From an uncultured Succinivibrionaceae bacterium (GTDB lineage Bacteria; Pseudomonadota; Gammaproteobacteria; Enterobacterales; Succinivibrionaceae), in assembly GCA_900539665.1 (NCBI GenBank), contig UQCV01000033.1:1-24554 (forward strand): a DNA stretch of 24,554 nucleotides. The letters are read 5' to 3'. Position 1 is the stretch's first letter, and every line of letters begins with the position of its first letter. Positions 6,840-16,270 of the stretch are shown in pieces. The notes under the pieces are model-generated. The model had not been told where the DNA came from. It ran no database searches and saw only the letters and a program-made list of their open reading frames with translations. Both the position numbers and the translations under genes were made by a program.

Positions 6840-7549
6840 TTAATTAGTTCAGCGATCCCACGCGCACTATGAGCTAAGATAGCTCCTAAAGCGTCTGCTT
6901 CATTCATATCAAGTTGGTCGCCACGCACTACCATTTGCGTGGTATATGCTTGGCATTCGCCCCCAAAACATTGGCGGATTTCAAGATCTTCACGCAAAGT
7001 CATGTTGTGGATAGCCATGGAGTTATCTATAGCGTAACCAATCCCAGCCCCAACGCCTGCCATAACTAATGGCATGAGTATATCTAAACCATTACTACTG
7101 TGGTAGCCGTAGCCATAACGATCATAAGAGTAATGATCGTTATCTATAGCTTCACCGATGACCGCCCCGGCGGCTAAACCACCAACCCCACCAGCTACGG
7201 TGCCAACATAACCTTGTTTTGCATCGGTCGAAATGCTTGCAATGGTGCTATAAATTAAAATGTCGGCTTCATTTGGATTGTCAGTAATCATGTATTTAGA
7301 GTTAGTTCTAAGGTTGTAGATTAAGTAGCTCTTTAATGTGTCTGAAGCATTACGACCACTTAAATCACGAGTCATGATGTAGATTTTTTCAAGTTTAGAA
7401 TCAGCTGGTTCCAAATTAAAGGTTTGAGAATAGCTAATGTTTAGTTGCAAGTCTTTGTAATCAGAAGCAGGACGTCCAGAAGTGGTGCATCCAACGGTAG
7501 CAAGGCAACATATAAATGTGGCTACAGCACTTAGTTTTTTCATGTTCAT
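6833..7549 (-). CDS. TraT-like outer membrane lipoprotein
   Basis: The 238-residue protein starts with a lipoprotein signal (MNMKKLSAVATFICCLATVGC); Cys21 is the likely lipidated residue. Thr follows the Cys, so outer-membrane sorting is expected. Two glycine- and alanine-rich hydrophobic segments, near residues 115-135 and 158-175, and the order of conserved blocks (LEPA, DLSG, TDNPNEADILI near 90, VRGDQLDMNEADA near the end) match TraT, which is 244 residues on the F plasmid. TraT provides surface exclusion in conjugation and serum resistance. Here no tra genes are near, so a role in envelope protection or phage/plasmid exclusion is inference. The insert between the hydrophobic segments is rich in Tyr, Gly and His. 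GGAG lies 6 nt before the first ATG, and TATAAT at 7609-7604 is a possible -10 element. Confidence 0.75.
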   Translation of the reverse strand: MNMKKLSAVATFICCLATVGCTTSGRPASDYKDLQLNISYSQTFNLEPADSKLEKIYIMTRDLSGRNASDTLKSYLIYNLRTNSKYMITDNPNEADILIYSTIASISTDAKQGYVGTVAGGVGGLAAGAVIGEAIDNDHYSYDRYGYGYHSSNGLDILMPLVMAGVGAGIGYAIDNSMAIHNMTLREDLEIRQCFGGECQAYTTQMVVRGDQLDMNEADALGAILAHSARGIAELIKH

Positions 7550-7785
7550 AAAAAACTCCCATGTGTTTTTAGCCTCGATGGGCTTTTAATTCTTATTGCT
7601 TGTATTATAGGATAACTTTTAAGATATGTGTGTATTTATTAGTTCAATATTTTATATTTTTATTTAAAAAATTTGTAATAGGGCAAGTTTTTGGAAAAAA
7701 GAAGGGCGTTACATGGGACTTACGCATTTGGGGGAGCTTGGTTCTGGTTTTGCTAAATGGCATTAAAAGACCAAATCTTTTAACG

Positions 7786-7853
7786 TTTTTAGAGAGGCTA
7801 TACCAAATTTTTAGGGAGGCTGAACCAAAGTTTTAGAGAGACTGGGGGCACAG
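7786..7853. repeat. degenerate 22-23-bp tandem repeat, three copies
   Basis: Three diverged units share the pattern T4-5-AGRGAGRCT, then ACCAAA or a relative: 7786-7807, 7808-7830 and 7831-7853, followed by a partial TTTTTAGG. Copies 1 and 2 are clearly similar; copy 3 has drifted. Confidence 0.55.
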
Positions 7854-7945
7854 TTTTTAGGAAAAAATATTTCCTAGTTTTCTTATTTGTGGCTAAAACT
7901 TTAGTCATGTTTTGATGTGGTTAAAAATTTGTCATACTAAATATA

Positions 7946-7972
7946 TTGACAGCGATTATTTTATTATATAAT
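7946..7972 (+). promoter_or_regulatory. likely recC (recCBD) promoter
   Basis: A perfect -35 TTGACA (7946-7951) is followed after 15 bp by a perfect -10 TATAAT (7967-7972). The spacing is shorter than the optimal 17 bp, which may keep expression low. It lies about 50 bp before recC. Confidence 0.55.
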
Positions 7973-8024
7973 TTAAATTAGCGTTCATTAGTGGCTAACT
8001 CGCATAGGTGGAAGTGGAGGTTTT

Positions 8025-11000
8025 ATGTTTACGGTTTATCATTCCAATGAACTTGAGGTGCTAGTAGAGCTTTGTATTCACTTGATGCAAATTTCAAGAA
8101 ATAAATCAGGCGATCCTCTGTTGGTTCATCAGTTTGTGGTTCAACGCCCTGAAATCTTTACTTACCTAAAGCAAACTATTGCCCTTGAAACTGGAATAGC
8201 CACTCGTATTGAAAGCCAAACCATTTGGAAGTTTGTATGGGAGGCTGGGCGTGCCATTATGCCTAACTTCCCTGAAAGTAGTCCGTTTGACCGCAGTCCT
8301 TTGACTTTAAATATCTTGTCATTGTTTGAACAAGGTGATTTTAGCTTAAAAACTCCAGGTTCGACTGAAGAAAGCCTCGACCAAGATCTTGGTTTTAAAG
8401 ATATCTTAGATTACATCACTGGCCATGATTATACTCCGTTTGATGGTGATTCCTTAACGGAACCATTAAAAAATGGGACTTTAGACCAAGCTCTAGCGCC
8501 AATTTATGCAAGTGAAGCCTATAAAAACGATCCATCAGGCCTAAACGCTACTTTAGAAACATCAGTTTCTTTAAACTCCGCCCGGACTCAAGGCCTTAAT
8601 CTTCCGTTTATCGATAATTTGAAAAATGACTATGCCTCCCGCCGTTATGCTTTAGCTAGTCGTTTAGCGAGCGTGTACGAATGCTACCAAATTTACCGTC
8701 CTGATTGGATTCTCGCTTGGAAAAATGGTGATACCTCGTCTTGGCTGGGGGCAAATCCTGAGGCTAATAAAGTAAAGAATTGTCGCTGGATCGCAAGACT
8801 ATGGCATGAATATATCATTAAAAACTCAGCTCAAGGGGAAGAAGAATGGGATCGTGCCACTGCTATTGCTTCAATTTTAACGACGCTTAAAAACCCAAGT
8901 GCGCAAACTTTAGAGCGTATCAAGACCGCTTTACCGCAAGATATCTACGTTTTTGGGGCGTCTTCTTTACCGCCTTCAGCCTTTGATGTGCTTATTGCTT
9001 TGGGACATTACATCAATGTGCATTTTATGCTTTGTAATCCATGCCGCGAATATTGGGGCGATTTAGCGTCTAGCCTTGAGGTGAAAAAACTCCGGGCTAT
9101 CGTTTCTAAACGCGCGGTCATGAAACCTAATCAAACTTTAGGGATTGATTTTAGCCAAACAGCTACCGATGAAAATTCTTGGCTCGAAAAAACTATGCAT
9201 TACGACAAATTGACGGCTGATTGTTTTAATGCTTCGTTTGAGAATCTAATTGCTCATCCGCTCTTGTTGTCATTAGGCAAGCAAGGGCGTGACATGTTAT
9301 CAGTATTAACAGAAAAGATGTATAGCCAAGGTGATGACCAGGTTAATGAAATCTTTGCTTTTGTGCCAAGTGTAGCCACGGACCCCAAAACCCCAGAGCC
9401 AAGTCTTCTTAAAAGATTACAAGCTGATATTTTAAATGGCCGAACCGAGCAAGACGAAACTGGACGCTACGCCCTAAATCCTACCGATACTTCAGTGCAA
9501 ATTGTAGGTTGCGCCGGCAAACTTCGAGAAATTCAAGAACTTTACGATGCAGTGCTAGACGCATTTATGGCGGACCCAACTTTAACACCACGTGACGTGG
9601 TTGTGATGGTACCTAATTTAAAATCATATGTGCCTTATATCCGGGCCGTGTTTGCCATGAACGATACCTTCGTGACTAAACTTAGATATCGTATTTGTGA
9701 CCGGAGCTTAAAAGAAGAAAATCCTTGTTTAAAAGCTGTGTGTCGGATGCTTAAGTTAAATGACACGCCATTAACGGCGTTAGAACTCGTTGATTTGTTA
9801 GGTAATGAACAGATCATGCGTCAATATGGACTTACTGCTTTAGACTTACCACTTATTAAAAAGTTTGTTAGTAATGGCAACATGGTCTTTGGGTTAGAAT
9901 CTAAGGATTTAATGAGCACCGATGAGCATTTAAAGCTTGATGAAAATTTTGCTTATACGATTAATGCAGGGCTGGAACGTGAATTGCTGGGGGCTTTAAT
10001 GCCCAAGCTTGAAAATGATGAAGCTGTGCCTTATTTAACGGGCATCGATAGCCATGGCACGGAAATATTAGGGCATTTAGGTTGCTTTGTTGATGATTTA
10101 AATACGTTTAGAGCGGAACTTGAAGATATTTCGAGCCAAAATTTAGTGGGGGCTACAGGGGAAGATGCTTGGCGTAAATTCGTGCAACGCAGCATCATGT
10201 TTAGATTCTTTAAGTTTGCCGATGGGGAGCAAGAAGTGTTACGCACAGTTTCATTTGCGTTTTCAACCCTACGCGACAATATGCAGCACACCAAAGCGCA
10301 ACCACCAATCACTTTAACTTTAGTGCGTAACCTCATTGAAGACGCAGCTGCGGGGCAATCTGAATTCTCGCATTTTTTGGATGGGAGCTTAAACTTTTGT
10401 ACGTTTGTGCCGATGCGCTCCATTCCATTTCGTCACATCTTTATGGTTGGGTTAAACGATGGAGATTTTCCGCGTAATACTGAATCTATGAGTTTTGATC
10501 CGATTGACCAAGATTTTAGAAAAGGTGACCGTTCCCGCCGTGATGATGACCGCTATATGTTTATGGAAGGTTTAACTGCGGCTAAAGAATCGTTATACAT
10601 TTCGTATTGCGCCCGTGACCAAATTAAAGGTACGGAACTTAATCCATCTGTAGTCGTCAACGAATTAGTCGATTATATCATCGCAACTACAGTTCGGGCG
10701 GGAGATGAAGAGGAGAAACCGCAAAAACGGGAACAACATGTATTAGCTCAGGTAGTAAAATCTGCGACCTTAAATGTTTTTGATGATGACAATTTTAAAG
10801 CAGGGACCGCGAATAACCGCGGGCAAGCCTCGTGTCAGGTTTATTGGCGTGGCTTTGACGTGCATCTTAACGCAGATGAATCAAAGGTGCGTACCACGAC
10901 CGTAAATCTACCGGCCGATCGTTTAGAGTTTAAAGAAAAGCAATGTATTGGTTTAAATGGATTTACCTCGGGGCGCATGTTGCCGTCAGCTAATGGAGTA

Positions 11001-12164
11001 TTAAATATCGATGTAGCTGATCTCGTGTCTTTTTATACCAAAGGGCCGATTCCATTTTTCCGGGAAAAAATTTTAGGGCTCTATAAAGAACATGAACACC
11101 CAATTCTTAAGTATGAAAATTTTACTCTCGAAAATTTGGTTGAATTTAATTTTAGGGTCCAGATGGTGACTAAAAATGCGCAGGACTTTAAAGAAAGCTT
11201 AGTCAACGCCCAGCTAAAAGGGATGTTGCCGGCTTACCAAAGTGGGGTTGATTACATCAGTTACCTCGAAAAAATCTATGCCAGTACTAATGTGAGTGCT
11301 TTACGTGAAAAACTCATGGGCCAAAATTTAACGGAAAATGTCGATATAGATTTAACTTTACCTTTATCCGAAAACTTAGGATATTGGGGCGAACTGTTGC
11401 ATCGAGAAGTTTACCCGCAATCCCAGAATTTAAAAATTCACCTTACCGGTTTACTCACTGATGTGTGTTTTGATGAAGATGAGGAGACTTTAAATTGCTT
11501 AAATCTTTGGTTAGGAGGGGAGCGAGAATTACGCTTGGTGTGTAGCGCCGCGCTAAAATTTTTGTTATTAGCAATAAGTAATAACCATGCTATTTCTAAG
11601 GTTAAAATCTACCATCGGGGGATGATTGATGATCCACTTAAAGTTACTTTAAAAAAGCTGGAAGAAAAATACTTAAGGGAATTGTCATTTACGGTTAAAG
11701 AGGAAGCCCCGCAGGTGCTACTTAAGCAGTTGCAACTCATGGTGGCCGCTTATTTAGTGGGCCGAGTATGGCCACTGCCGTTATTGGTGCGCTGTAAAGA
11801 ATATAAAGCTTTTCGTCCGAAAGGGAAGAATGGCTTTATGGATTCATCTCCTGAGGCTTGGTCTACTTTTAAGAAAGAGTTTTTTAATTGTTTACAAGTA
11901 ACTAAATCGGACTATAACTCCCCTGATTTGGAGGCGCAAGAAATTCTCGGTGATGGTAAACAATACGAAGATCTGCAAGCAAATGGAAGTTCAATGGATA
12001 CAAACGACACCAAGCGCTGCCGCGATATCCTTAGAGCAACTTTTGAGATGTTGCAAAACTTGGGGCTGATGTGGGAGTTAAGTAAAGCGCCCAAAGGTAA
12101 AACCAAAACCACTAGTAAAAAGAGCACTAGAAGTCGCAAAAATGAAACTGCAATTTCGGCTTAA
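8025..12164 (+). CDS. recC: exodeoxyribonuclease V gamma subunit RecC
   Basis: RecC is the scaffold of the RecBCD helicase-nuclease. It splits the DNA strands and scans the 3' strand for Chi during double-strand break repair. The N-terminus MFTVYHSNELEVL matches RecC. Further hallmarks are YRPDW (about 223), SSLPPSAFDVLIALG and NPCREYWGD (about 310-345), TPRDVVVMV (about 522), PMRSIPF (about 796) and GDRSRRDDDRY (about 834-844). The protein has 1379 residues against 1122 in E. coli. A clear insert of some 75-80 residues lies at about 110-200, rich in Ser, Thr and Asp, and there is a basic Lys/Thr/Ser-rich tail. GTGGAGG precedes the ATG. It is the first gene of the run, ending 26 nt before recB. 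Whether this RecC reads the E. coli Chi sequence cannot be judged here. Confidence 0.96.
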   Translation: MFTVYHSNELEVLVELCIHLMQISRNKSGDPLLVHQFVVQRPEIFTYLKQTIALETGIATRIESQTIWKFVWEAGRAIMPNFPESSPFDRSPLTLNILSLFEQGDFSLKTPGSTEESLDQDLGFKDILDYITGHDYTPFDGDSLTEPLKNGTLDQALAPIYASEAYKNDPSGLNATLETSVSLNSARTQGLNLPFIDNLKNDYASRRYALASRLASVYECYQIYRPDWILAWKNGDTSSWLGANPEANKVKNCRWIARLWHEYIIKNSAQGEEEWDRATAIASILTTLKNPSAQTLERIKTALPQDIYVFGASSLPPSAFDVLIALGHYINVHFMLCNPCREYWGDLASSLEVKKLRAIVSKRAVMKPNQTLGIDFSQTATDENSWLEKTMHYDKLTADCFNASFENLIAHPLLLSLGKQGRDMLSVLTEKMYSQGDDQVNEIFAFVPSVATDPKTPEPSLLKRLQADILNGRTEQDETGRYALNPTDTSVQIVGCAGKLREIQELYDAVLDAFMADPTLTPRDVVVMVPNLKSYVPYIRAVFAMNDTFVTKLRYRICDRSLKEENPCLKAVCRMLKLNDTPLTALELVDLLGNEQIMRQYGLTALDLPLIKKFVSNGNMVFGLESKDLMSTDEHLKLDENFAYTINAGLERELLGALMPKLENDEAVPYLTGIDSHGTEILGHLGCFVDDLNTFRAELEDISSQNLVGATGEDAWRKFVQRSIMFRFFKFADGEQEVLRTVSFAFSTLRDNMQHTKAQPPITLTLVRNLIEDAAAGQSEFSHFLDGSLNFCTFVPMRSIPFRHIFMVGLNDGDFPRNTESMSFDPIDQDFRKGDRSRRDDDRYMFMEGLTAAKESLYISYCARDQIKGTELNPSVVVNELVDYIIATTVRAGDEEEKPQKREQHVLAQVVKSATLNVFDDDNFKAGTANNRGQASCQVYWRGFDVHLNADESKVRTTTVNLPADRLEFKEKQCIGLNGFTSGRMLPSANGVLNIDVADLVSFYTKGPIPFFREKILGLYKEHEHPILKYENFTLENLVEFNFRVQMVTKNAQDFKESLVNAQLKGMLPAYQSGVDYISYLEKIYASTNVSALREKLMGQNLTENVDIDLTLPLSENLGYWGELLHREVYPQSQNLKIHLTGLLTDVCFDEDEETLNCLNLWLGGERELRLVCSAALKFLLLAISNNHAISKVKIYHRGMIDDPLKVTLKKLEEKYLRELSFTVKEEAPQVLLKQLQLMVAAYLVGRVWPLPLLVRCKEYKAFRPKGKNGFMDSSPEAWSTFKKEFFNCLQVTKSDYNSPDLEAQEILGDGKQYEDLQANGSSMDTNDTKRCRDILRATFEMLQNLGLMWELSKAPKGKTKTTSKKSTRSRKNETAISA

Positions 12165-12190
12165 GGACTAAGAGGAATAAGGAACAAGAG

Positions 12191-15100
12191 ATGACATTAT
12201 CACAAACTAACGCTTGGACCTCTAAGGATGATGCTGTGGTCACTGGGGATATAATTAGTAAGTTTAAATTTATGGGGCCGGCTTTAGTTGAAGCCTCAGC
12301 AGGTACTGGTAAAACCTATACGATTACTGGGCTTGTAGTGCGCTTACTGTTAGGTGATTACGGGGAAGACGTTGATACTACGCCGCTTAGTATCGATAAA
12401 ATGGCGATTATGACTTTTACTAATGCCGCGACCTACGACTTAAAACGTAAGATTCGTGAACGCATTCACTCTACCCGCATTGCCTTGCAAAATCCTAAAG
12501 GTGGAGACGAGCTAGTACAGCGGATCCGAAAACTTTTTACCGACCCTAAAGACCCTAATAAACTTAAAGCTGCGATTCTACTTTTGACCGTGGCGGAGCG
12601 TGATATTGACCGCGCCTCGATTTCGACGATTCATTCGTTTTGTGGTGGTTTGCTAAAGCGTTACGCCACCGGAGCGCAAATTGCGCTTAATGCGGAATTT
12701 ATTAAAGATGATTTAGCGCTTAAAGAAGAAGCGCTCGTGTATGCCATCCGCGAATTAACTTATAACCAAAACTTAGAAGAAGCTTTTGTGGCGCCTAGTG
12801 TTGAGTCCCCATTAAGCCCAGAGACTGCGCCTTTACTAGGGACCGCCTCTTTAGCCGAGGATGTGGCTAATAACGAGACGACACCAGGCGGTGACGTAAA
12901 GCCAAACTCTGAATTTGACTTTAACGCTCCTCGTAGCAACTTGGCTTTTTTTGAATTTTTACGCCTTAATAATTTAATCGATACTAGCAAATTAATAGAC
13001 GATTTTTCGGATTATAGCGCCGTTACAGTTAATATGTACAAGCGCTTAAAGGTTAATAATAGGGTGGCTAATTACGCTAGTTTAGCGGAAATTGGGCGTG
13101 ATTTTTATTGCGCAGGCGGACGCATGAAACCTCGCCCTGGCGTGACTGTTGATTTAAGTGAGATCGGAAAATTAGAAAAAAAAGAGACCAAAAACAACTC
13201 AACAGAAGACTCCGCCTATGTAAATATGGTTAAGGACTGTATTTTTCGGCGGGCGCTAGAAATCTTTGAACGCTTAAAAAACAATTTAGGGGTCCTAACC
13301 TCTGATGACTATCTCTTTAGACTTGATTATGCTTTAAAAACTAAATCTGAAGCCGGGATGGTTATCGCCTCAGAAGTGAGACGGCAGTATCCGGTGATGT
13401 TTATTGATGAATTTCAGGATACCGATCCGGTGCAGTTTGATATTGTAAAGCGGATTTATTTAGATTACTTTGCTCAGCCGGGCAATGATTGGCACAAAAA
13501 AATAGTTAGTAGCAAAATTCCAACTGGCTTTTACATCATAGGTGATCCTAAGCAGGCGATCTATAGTTTCCGTGGTGCTGATATCGATTGCTATTTAAAA
13601 GCGCGTGCGGCGGTTAAAAGTATAGGTATAGGTATAGGGCCAAACGTTTATCGCTTAGATACCAATTACCGCTCAGACCGTAATTTAGTGCAAGCGGTTA
13701 ATTATTTATTTGATCCAAGATATTTTGGGCGCAGCCTTATGCTTGGCCGGGAGAATGATATTGCATTTGAACCGGTAAAAAGCCCGCAAGATCGGGAGCA
13801 GAGTGGCTTTAACATAGAGCAGCCAGACTTCAAAGCGTTTAATTTTTTAGTGTTAAAGGATAGTACCGGCAATAAAGAAGAAAGAAAGAATCTGGTCGCT
13901 AAACATGCTGTTAAAACGATCGTCGAGTTAATGCTAGGTGGTACGCTCACGAGACAACAAAAGATAAGACAAAAGATAAGATACCAAGACATAGCGATTT
14001 TGGTGAACGCGGCGGCTGATGCTCAAATCATCGGAAAATATTTAACCCAAGCGGGCATTCCCTATGTTTATGGCTCTGAACGCGCTACAGTGCAAGGTAC
14101 GCCTGAATTTAAAGCGATCGTAGCGCTCATGCGGGCTTGCTGTAGTCCCCGCCGAGAAGAAATCATTAAGCTTTTAGTAAGTTCGCTCTTTAATTTTACG
14201 GGGCAAGAACTAGATGCCTTATTAATTGGTGAAAAGTTTGACCAGATAGTTCACTTCATAACGGAATGCACCGTGATGTGGCGCGAACAAGGTTTTATGG
14301 CGTTGATGATGAAATTTCTCTTTACCCGTGAGGTCTTTGGTTCTTGGTCCATCAATGATGAGTTAAGTGCCACTCCTGGGGGCAGTCAAATTTTTACTAA
14401 CATCATGCATACCGCTGAAATTGCGCAAGCGTTAAGCTTAAATGCGAAAGCTCCGGAGAATTTACTGCCTTTAATGGAAAGCTTAGTCGACCAACCTGAG
14501 GGGGCAGAACAATTACTAGAAACAGGGATCGATACGGTGATTCGACTCCCGGCGGTAGAAGAAGTCGTAAAAATCGTTACGAGCCATGCTTCAAAGGGGC
14601 TCGAATACCCAATTGTGTTGATGCCTTTTGCGGGGTTTGGTCGGAAAAAAAATAGCACGGCTAGTTTTTGCTATGTTTATAACGAAGATGATGAAAACCG
14701 GACGAGACTATACGATATAACAGTCGGAAATACAGAAGGAAGCAAAGCTTTTGAAGCTTATGTGCGAGATAACAGTTGGGAGCAGACGAGATTATGGTAC
14801 GTGGCTGCAACCCGCGCGCGCCACGCTATGTTTGTTTGGGTGGATGAAAGCGAAAGCAAAAATAGTAATAACGAAATACCAGCTCCGGCTAAGACCGTAT
14901 TTCATGATTTTAAGTCGATGCAAGCGCAAGCAGAGGATGCGGAGCTCATATTTAAAGTGGAAGAATTTAAGCCTCAAGATTGTGTGGTGCCTGACCGCAA
15001 TTGGCGTCCGCGTGACCCCAAAAATTTAACCTCTTTAGCCGTAGAAATTCCGACTGCGAATATGATTGACTCTCAATGGCGCATATCTTCCTATTCGGGG

Positions 15101-16270
15101 CTTACTTCGGTGCGGGGCACAAAAGTACGCCCAGATATTGAAAATGAAGCGCTACAGCATCGAGAAGATGATCCAGTTTTAATAGCGGATGATGTAACGA
15201 GCATAGACCTTGAGCCGTTAAAGCCAACTTCGGCGTCTATGGGAGAAAAACCTAAAGCGGAAGCGAGTGTAACTCAAAAAGAACCATTAGATATGGCTCC
15301 GGAAGGAGCTTTAGACTCGGCTAAGCTTTATACTCGCTTTACTTTCCCGCGCGGAGCGGCCGCCGGGACGTTTTTACATGATGTGTTAGAACACGTCTCC
15401 TTTAGTACGGTTAAAACTAAGGATCCTGCGGAGAATTCGCTTAATACTAAAGCAGTACAAACAGGTTCTCAAGTCGGCACGCTAGGCTCCTCTACGGGGC
15501 GCACGCTTGAAGACGCTTTGACGCATAGCTTAAAAAACATCGACTACAACGCCGTATCGGCCGCTTGGCGTCCTCAAGTTTTACAAAACGATAATACGGT
15601 ACGTGATGGTTTAGGTTTTGCGCCGTTAAGTACTTGGTTACGTGATGTAATTGAAACGCCACTTGGGGGCTTTAAACTCCAGGATTTAAGCGATAAAAAT
15701 TGCGTTAAAGAAATGGAATTTTTATTGAGCATGCCCAATACTATTTCGTCAGGTTTTGACTCTACTGCCGCCCAGAACCAAACCCTAAATGGGTTAATCA
15801 ACGACTTTTACAAGCGCGAAGATCCGCAAATGCTTGAGTATGTCAAAGAAGCCCAGGTTTCATTTGCAGATGTTAAGGGGCTCATGACTGGCTTTATTGA
15901 CTTATTAGCCATTCATGAGGGCCGCTTCTATGTGATCGACTATAAATCTAACTACCTAGGTGATGAGACCGAAGCTTATAGTTATGAAGCCATGAAAAAA
16001 GCAGTCGCAGCGCATCGCTACGACGTGCAATACCTAATCTACACTGTGGCTGTCCATAGATTTTTAAAGAAGGTCTATGGTTCTAAATATAGCTACGACA
16101 TGATTGGTGGAGTGCGTTACCTCTTCTTACGTGGTATGAGTGGTTCTTTAGGAATAGGTGCGAAAGGCGCAGATATAGAAGCGAATACCTATGCCCCAGG
16201 GGTTTTTGGTCTTAGATTGCCAGAGGATTTAATCAACGAGCTTGATGCTTATTTTGGAGGGACTTTGTAA
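12191..16270 (+). CDS. recB: exodeoxyribonuclease V beta subunit RecB
   Basis: RecB is the 3'-to-5' SF1 helicase and the only nuclease of RecBCD, and it loads RecA after Chi. Walker A is EASAGTGKT (residues 35-42). Walker B is FIDEFQDTD (404-412). GDPKQAIYSFRGAD (from about 451), DTNYRSD, VTSHASKGLEYP and RLWYVAATRARH are the remaining helicase motifs. The C-terminal nuclease keeps His1063, Asp1237, Asp1250 and Lys1252 (GFIDLL and DYKSN), with the same 13-residue Asp-Asp spacing as in E. coli, so it should be active. It has 1359 residues against 1180; a Ser/Pro/Thr-rich insert lies at about 197-250, with extra material between helicase and nuclease. The start follows AGGAACAAGAG. Its stop overlaps the recD start (TAATG). 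Confidence 0.97.
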   Translation: MTLSQTNAWTSKDDAVVTGDIISKFKFMGPALVEASAGTGKTYTITGLVVRLLLGDYGEDVDTTPLSIDKMAIMTFTNAATYDLKRKIRERIHSTRIALQNPKGGDELVQRIRKLFTDPKDPNKLKAAILLLTVAERDIDRASISTIHSFCGGLLKRYATGAQIALNAEFIKDDLALKEEALVYAIRELTYNQNLEEAFVAPSVESPLSPETAPLLGTASLAEDVANNETTPGGDVKPNSEFDFNAPRSNLAFFEFLRLNNLIDTSKLIDDFSDYSAVTVNMYKRLKVNNRVANYASLAEIGRDFYCAGGRMKPRPGVTVDLSEIGKLEKKETKNNSTEDSAYVNMVKDCIFRRALEIFERLKNNLGVLTSDDYLFRLDYALKTKSEAGMVIASEVRRQYPVMFIDEFQDTDPVQFDIVKRIYLDYFAQPGNDWHKKIVSSKIPTGFYIIGDPKQAIYSFRGADIDCYLKARAAVKSIGIGIGPNVYRLDTNYRSDRNLVQAVNYLFDPRYFGRSLMLGRENDIAFEPVKSPQDREQSGFNIEQPDFKAFNFLVLKDSTGNKEERKNLVAKHAVKTIVELMLGGTLTRQQKIRQKIRYQDIAILVNAAADAQIIGKYLTQAGIPYVYGSERATVQGTPEFKAIVALMRACCSPRREEIIKLLVSSLFNFTGQELDALLIGEKFDQIVHFITECTVMWREQGFMALMMKFLFTREVFGSWSINDELSATPGGSQIFTNIMHTAEIAQALSLNAKAPENLLPLMESLVDQPEGAEQLLETGIDTVIRLPAVEEVVKIVTSHASKGLEYPIVLMPFAGFGRKKNSTASFCYVYNEDDENRTRLYDITVGNTEGSKAFEAYVRDNSWEQTRLWYVAATRARHAMFVWVDESESKNSNNEIPAPAKTVFHDFKSMQAQAEDAELIFKVEEFKPQDCVVPDRNWRPRDPKNLTSLAVEIPTANMIDSQWRISSYSGLTSVRGTKVRPDIENEALQHREDDPVLIADDVTSIDLEPLKPTSASMGEKPKAEASVTQKEPLDMAPEGALDSAKLYTRFTFPRGAAAGTFLHDVLEHVSFSTVKTKDPAENSLNTKAVQTGSQVGTLGSSTGRTLEDALTHSLKNIDYNAVSAAWRPQVLQNDNTVRDGLGFAPLSTWLRDVIETPLGGFKLQDLSDKNCVKEMEFLLSMPNTISSGFDSTAAQNQTLNGLINDFYKREDPQMLEYVKEAQVSFADVKGLMTGFIDLLAIHEGRFYVIDYKSNYLGDETEAYSYEAMKKAVAAHRYDVQYLIYTVAVHRFLKKVYGSKYSYDMIGGVRYLFLRGMSGSLGIGAKGADIEANTYAPGVFGLRLPEDLINELDAYFGGTL
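13621..13638 (+). repeat. 6-bp in-frame repeat in recB
   Basis: TATAGG is repeated three times and encodes Ile-Gly repeats in a loop just before the DTNYRSD motif. E. coli RecB has no such repeat there. It may be a slippage-prone site. Confidence 0.6.
13958..13981 (+). repeat. 12-bp in-frame tandem duplication in recB
   Basis: CAAAAGATAAGA occurs twice exactly and encodes QKIRQKIR. It looks like a recent slippage duplication that keeps the frame. Confidence 0.7.

Larger units (their letters stand above)
7550..8024. other. intergenic stretch with divergent promoters before recC
   Basis: It separates the divergently transcribed TraT-like gene and recC. It contains a degenerate tandem repeat at 7786-7853 and the recC promoter at 7946-7972. 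The open frame at 7600-7836 has no recognisable domain, runs through the repeat and lacks a good ribosome binding site, so I do not call it a gene. Confidence 0.5.

Noticed and set aside
7600..7836. Plus-strand open frame of 78 codons upstream of recC
   Set aside because: Hydrophobic start but no ribosome binding site or family match, and its end is made of the degenerate tandem repeat.
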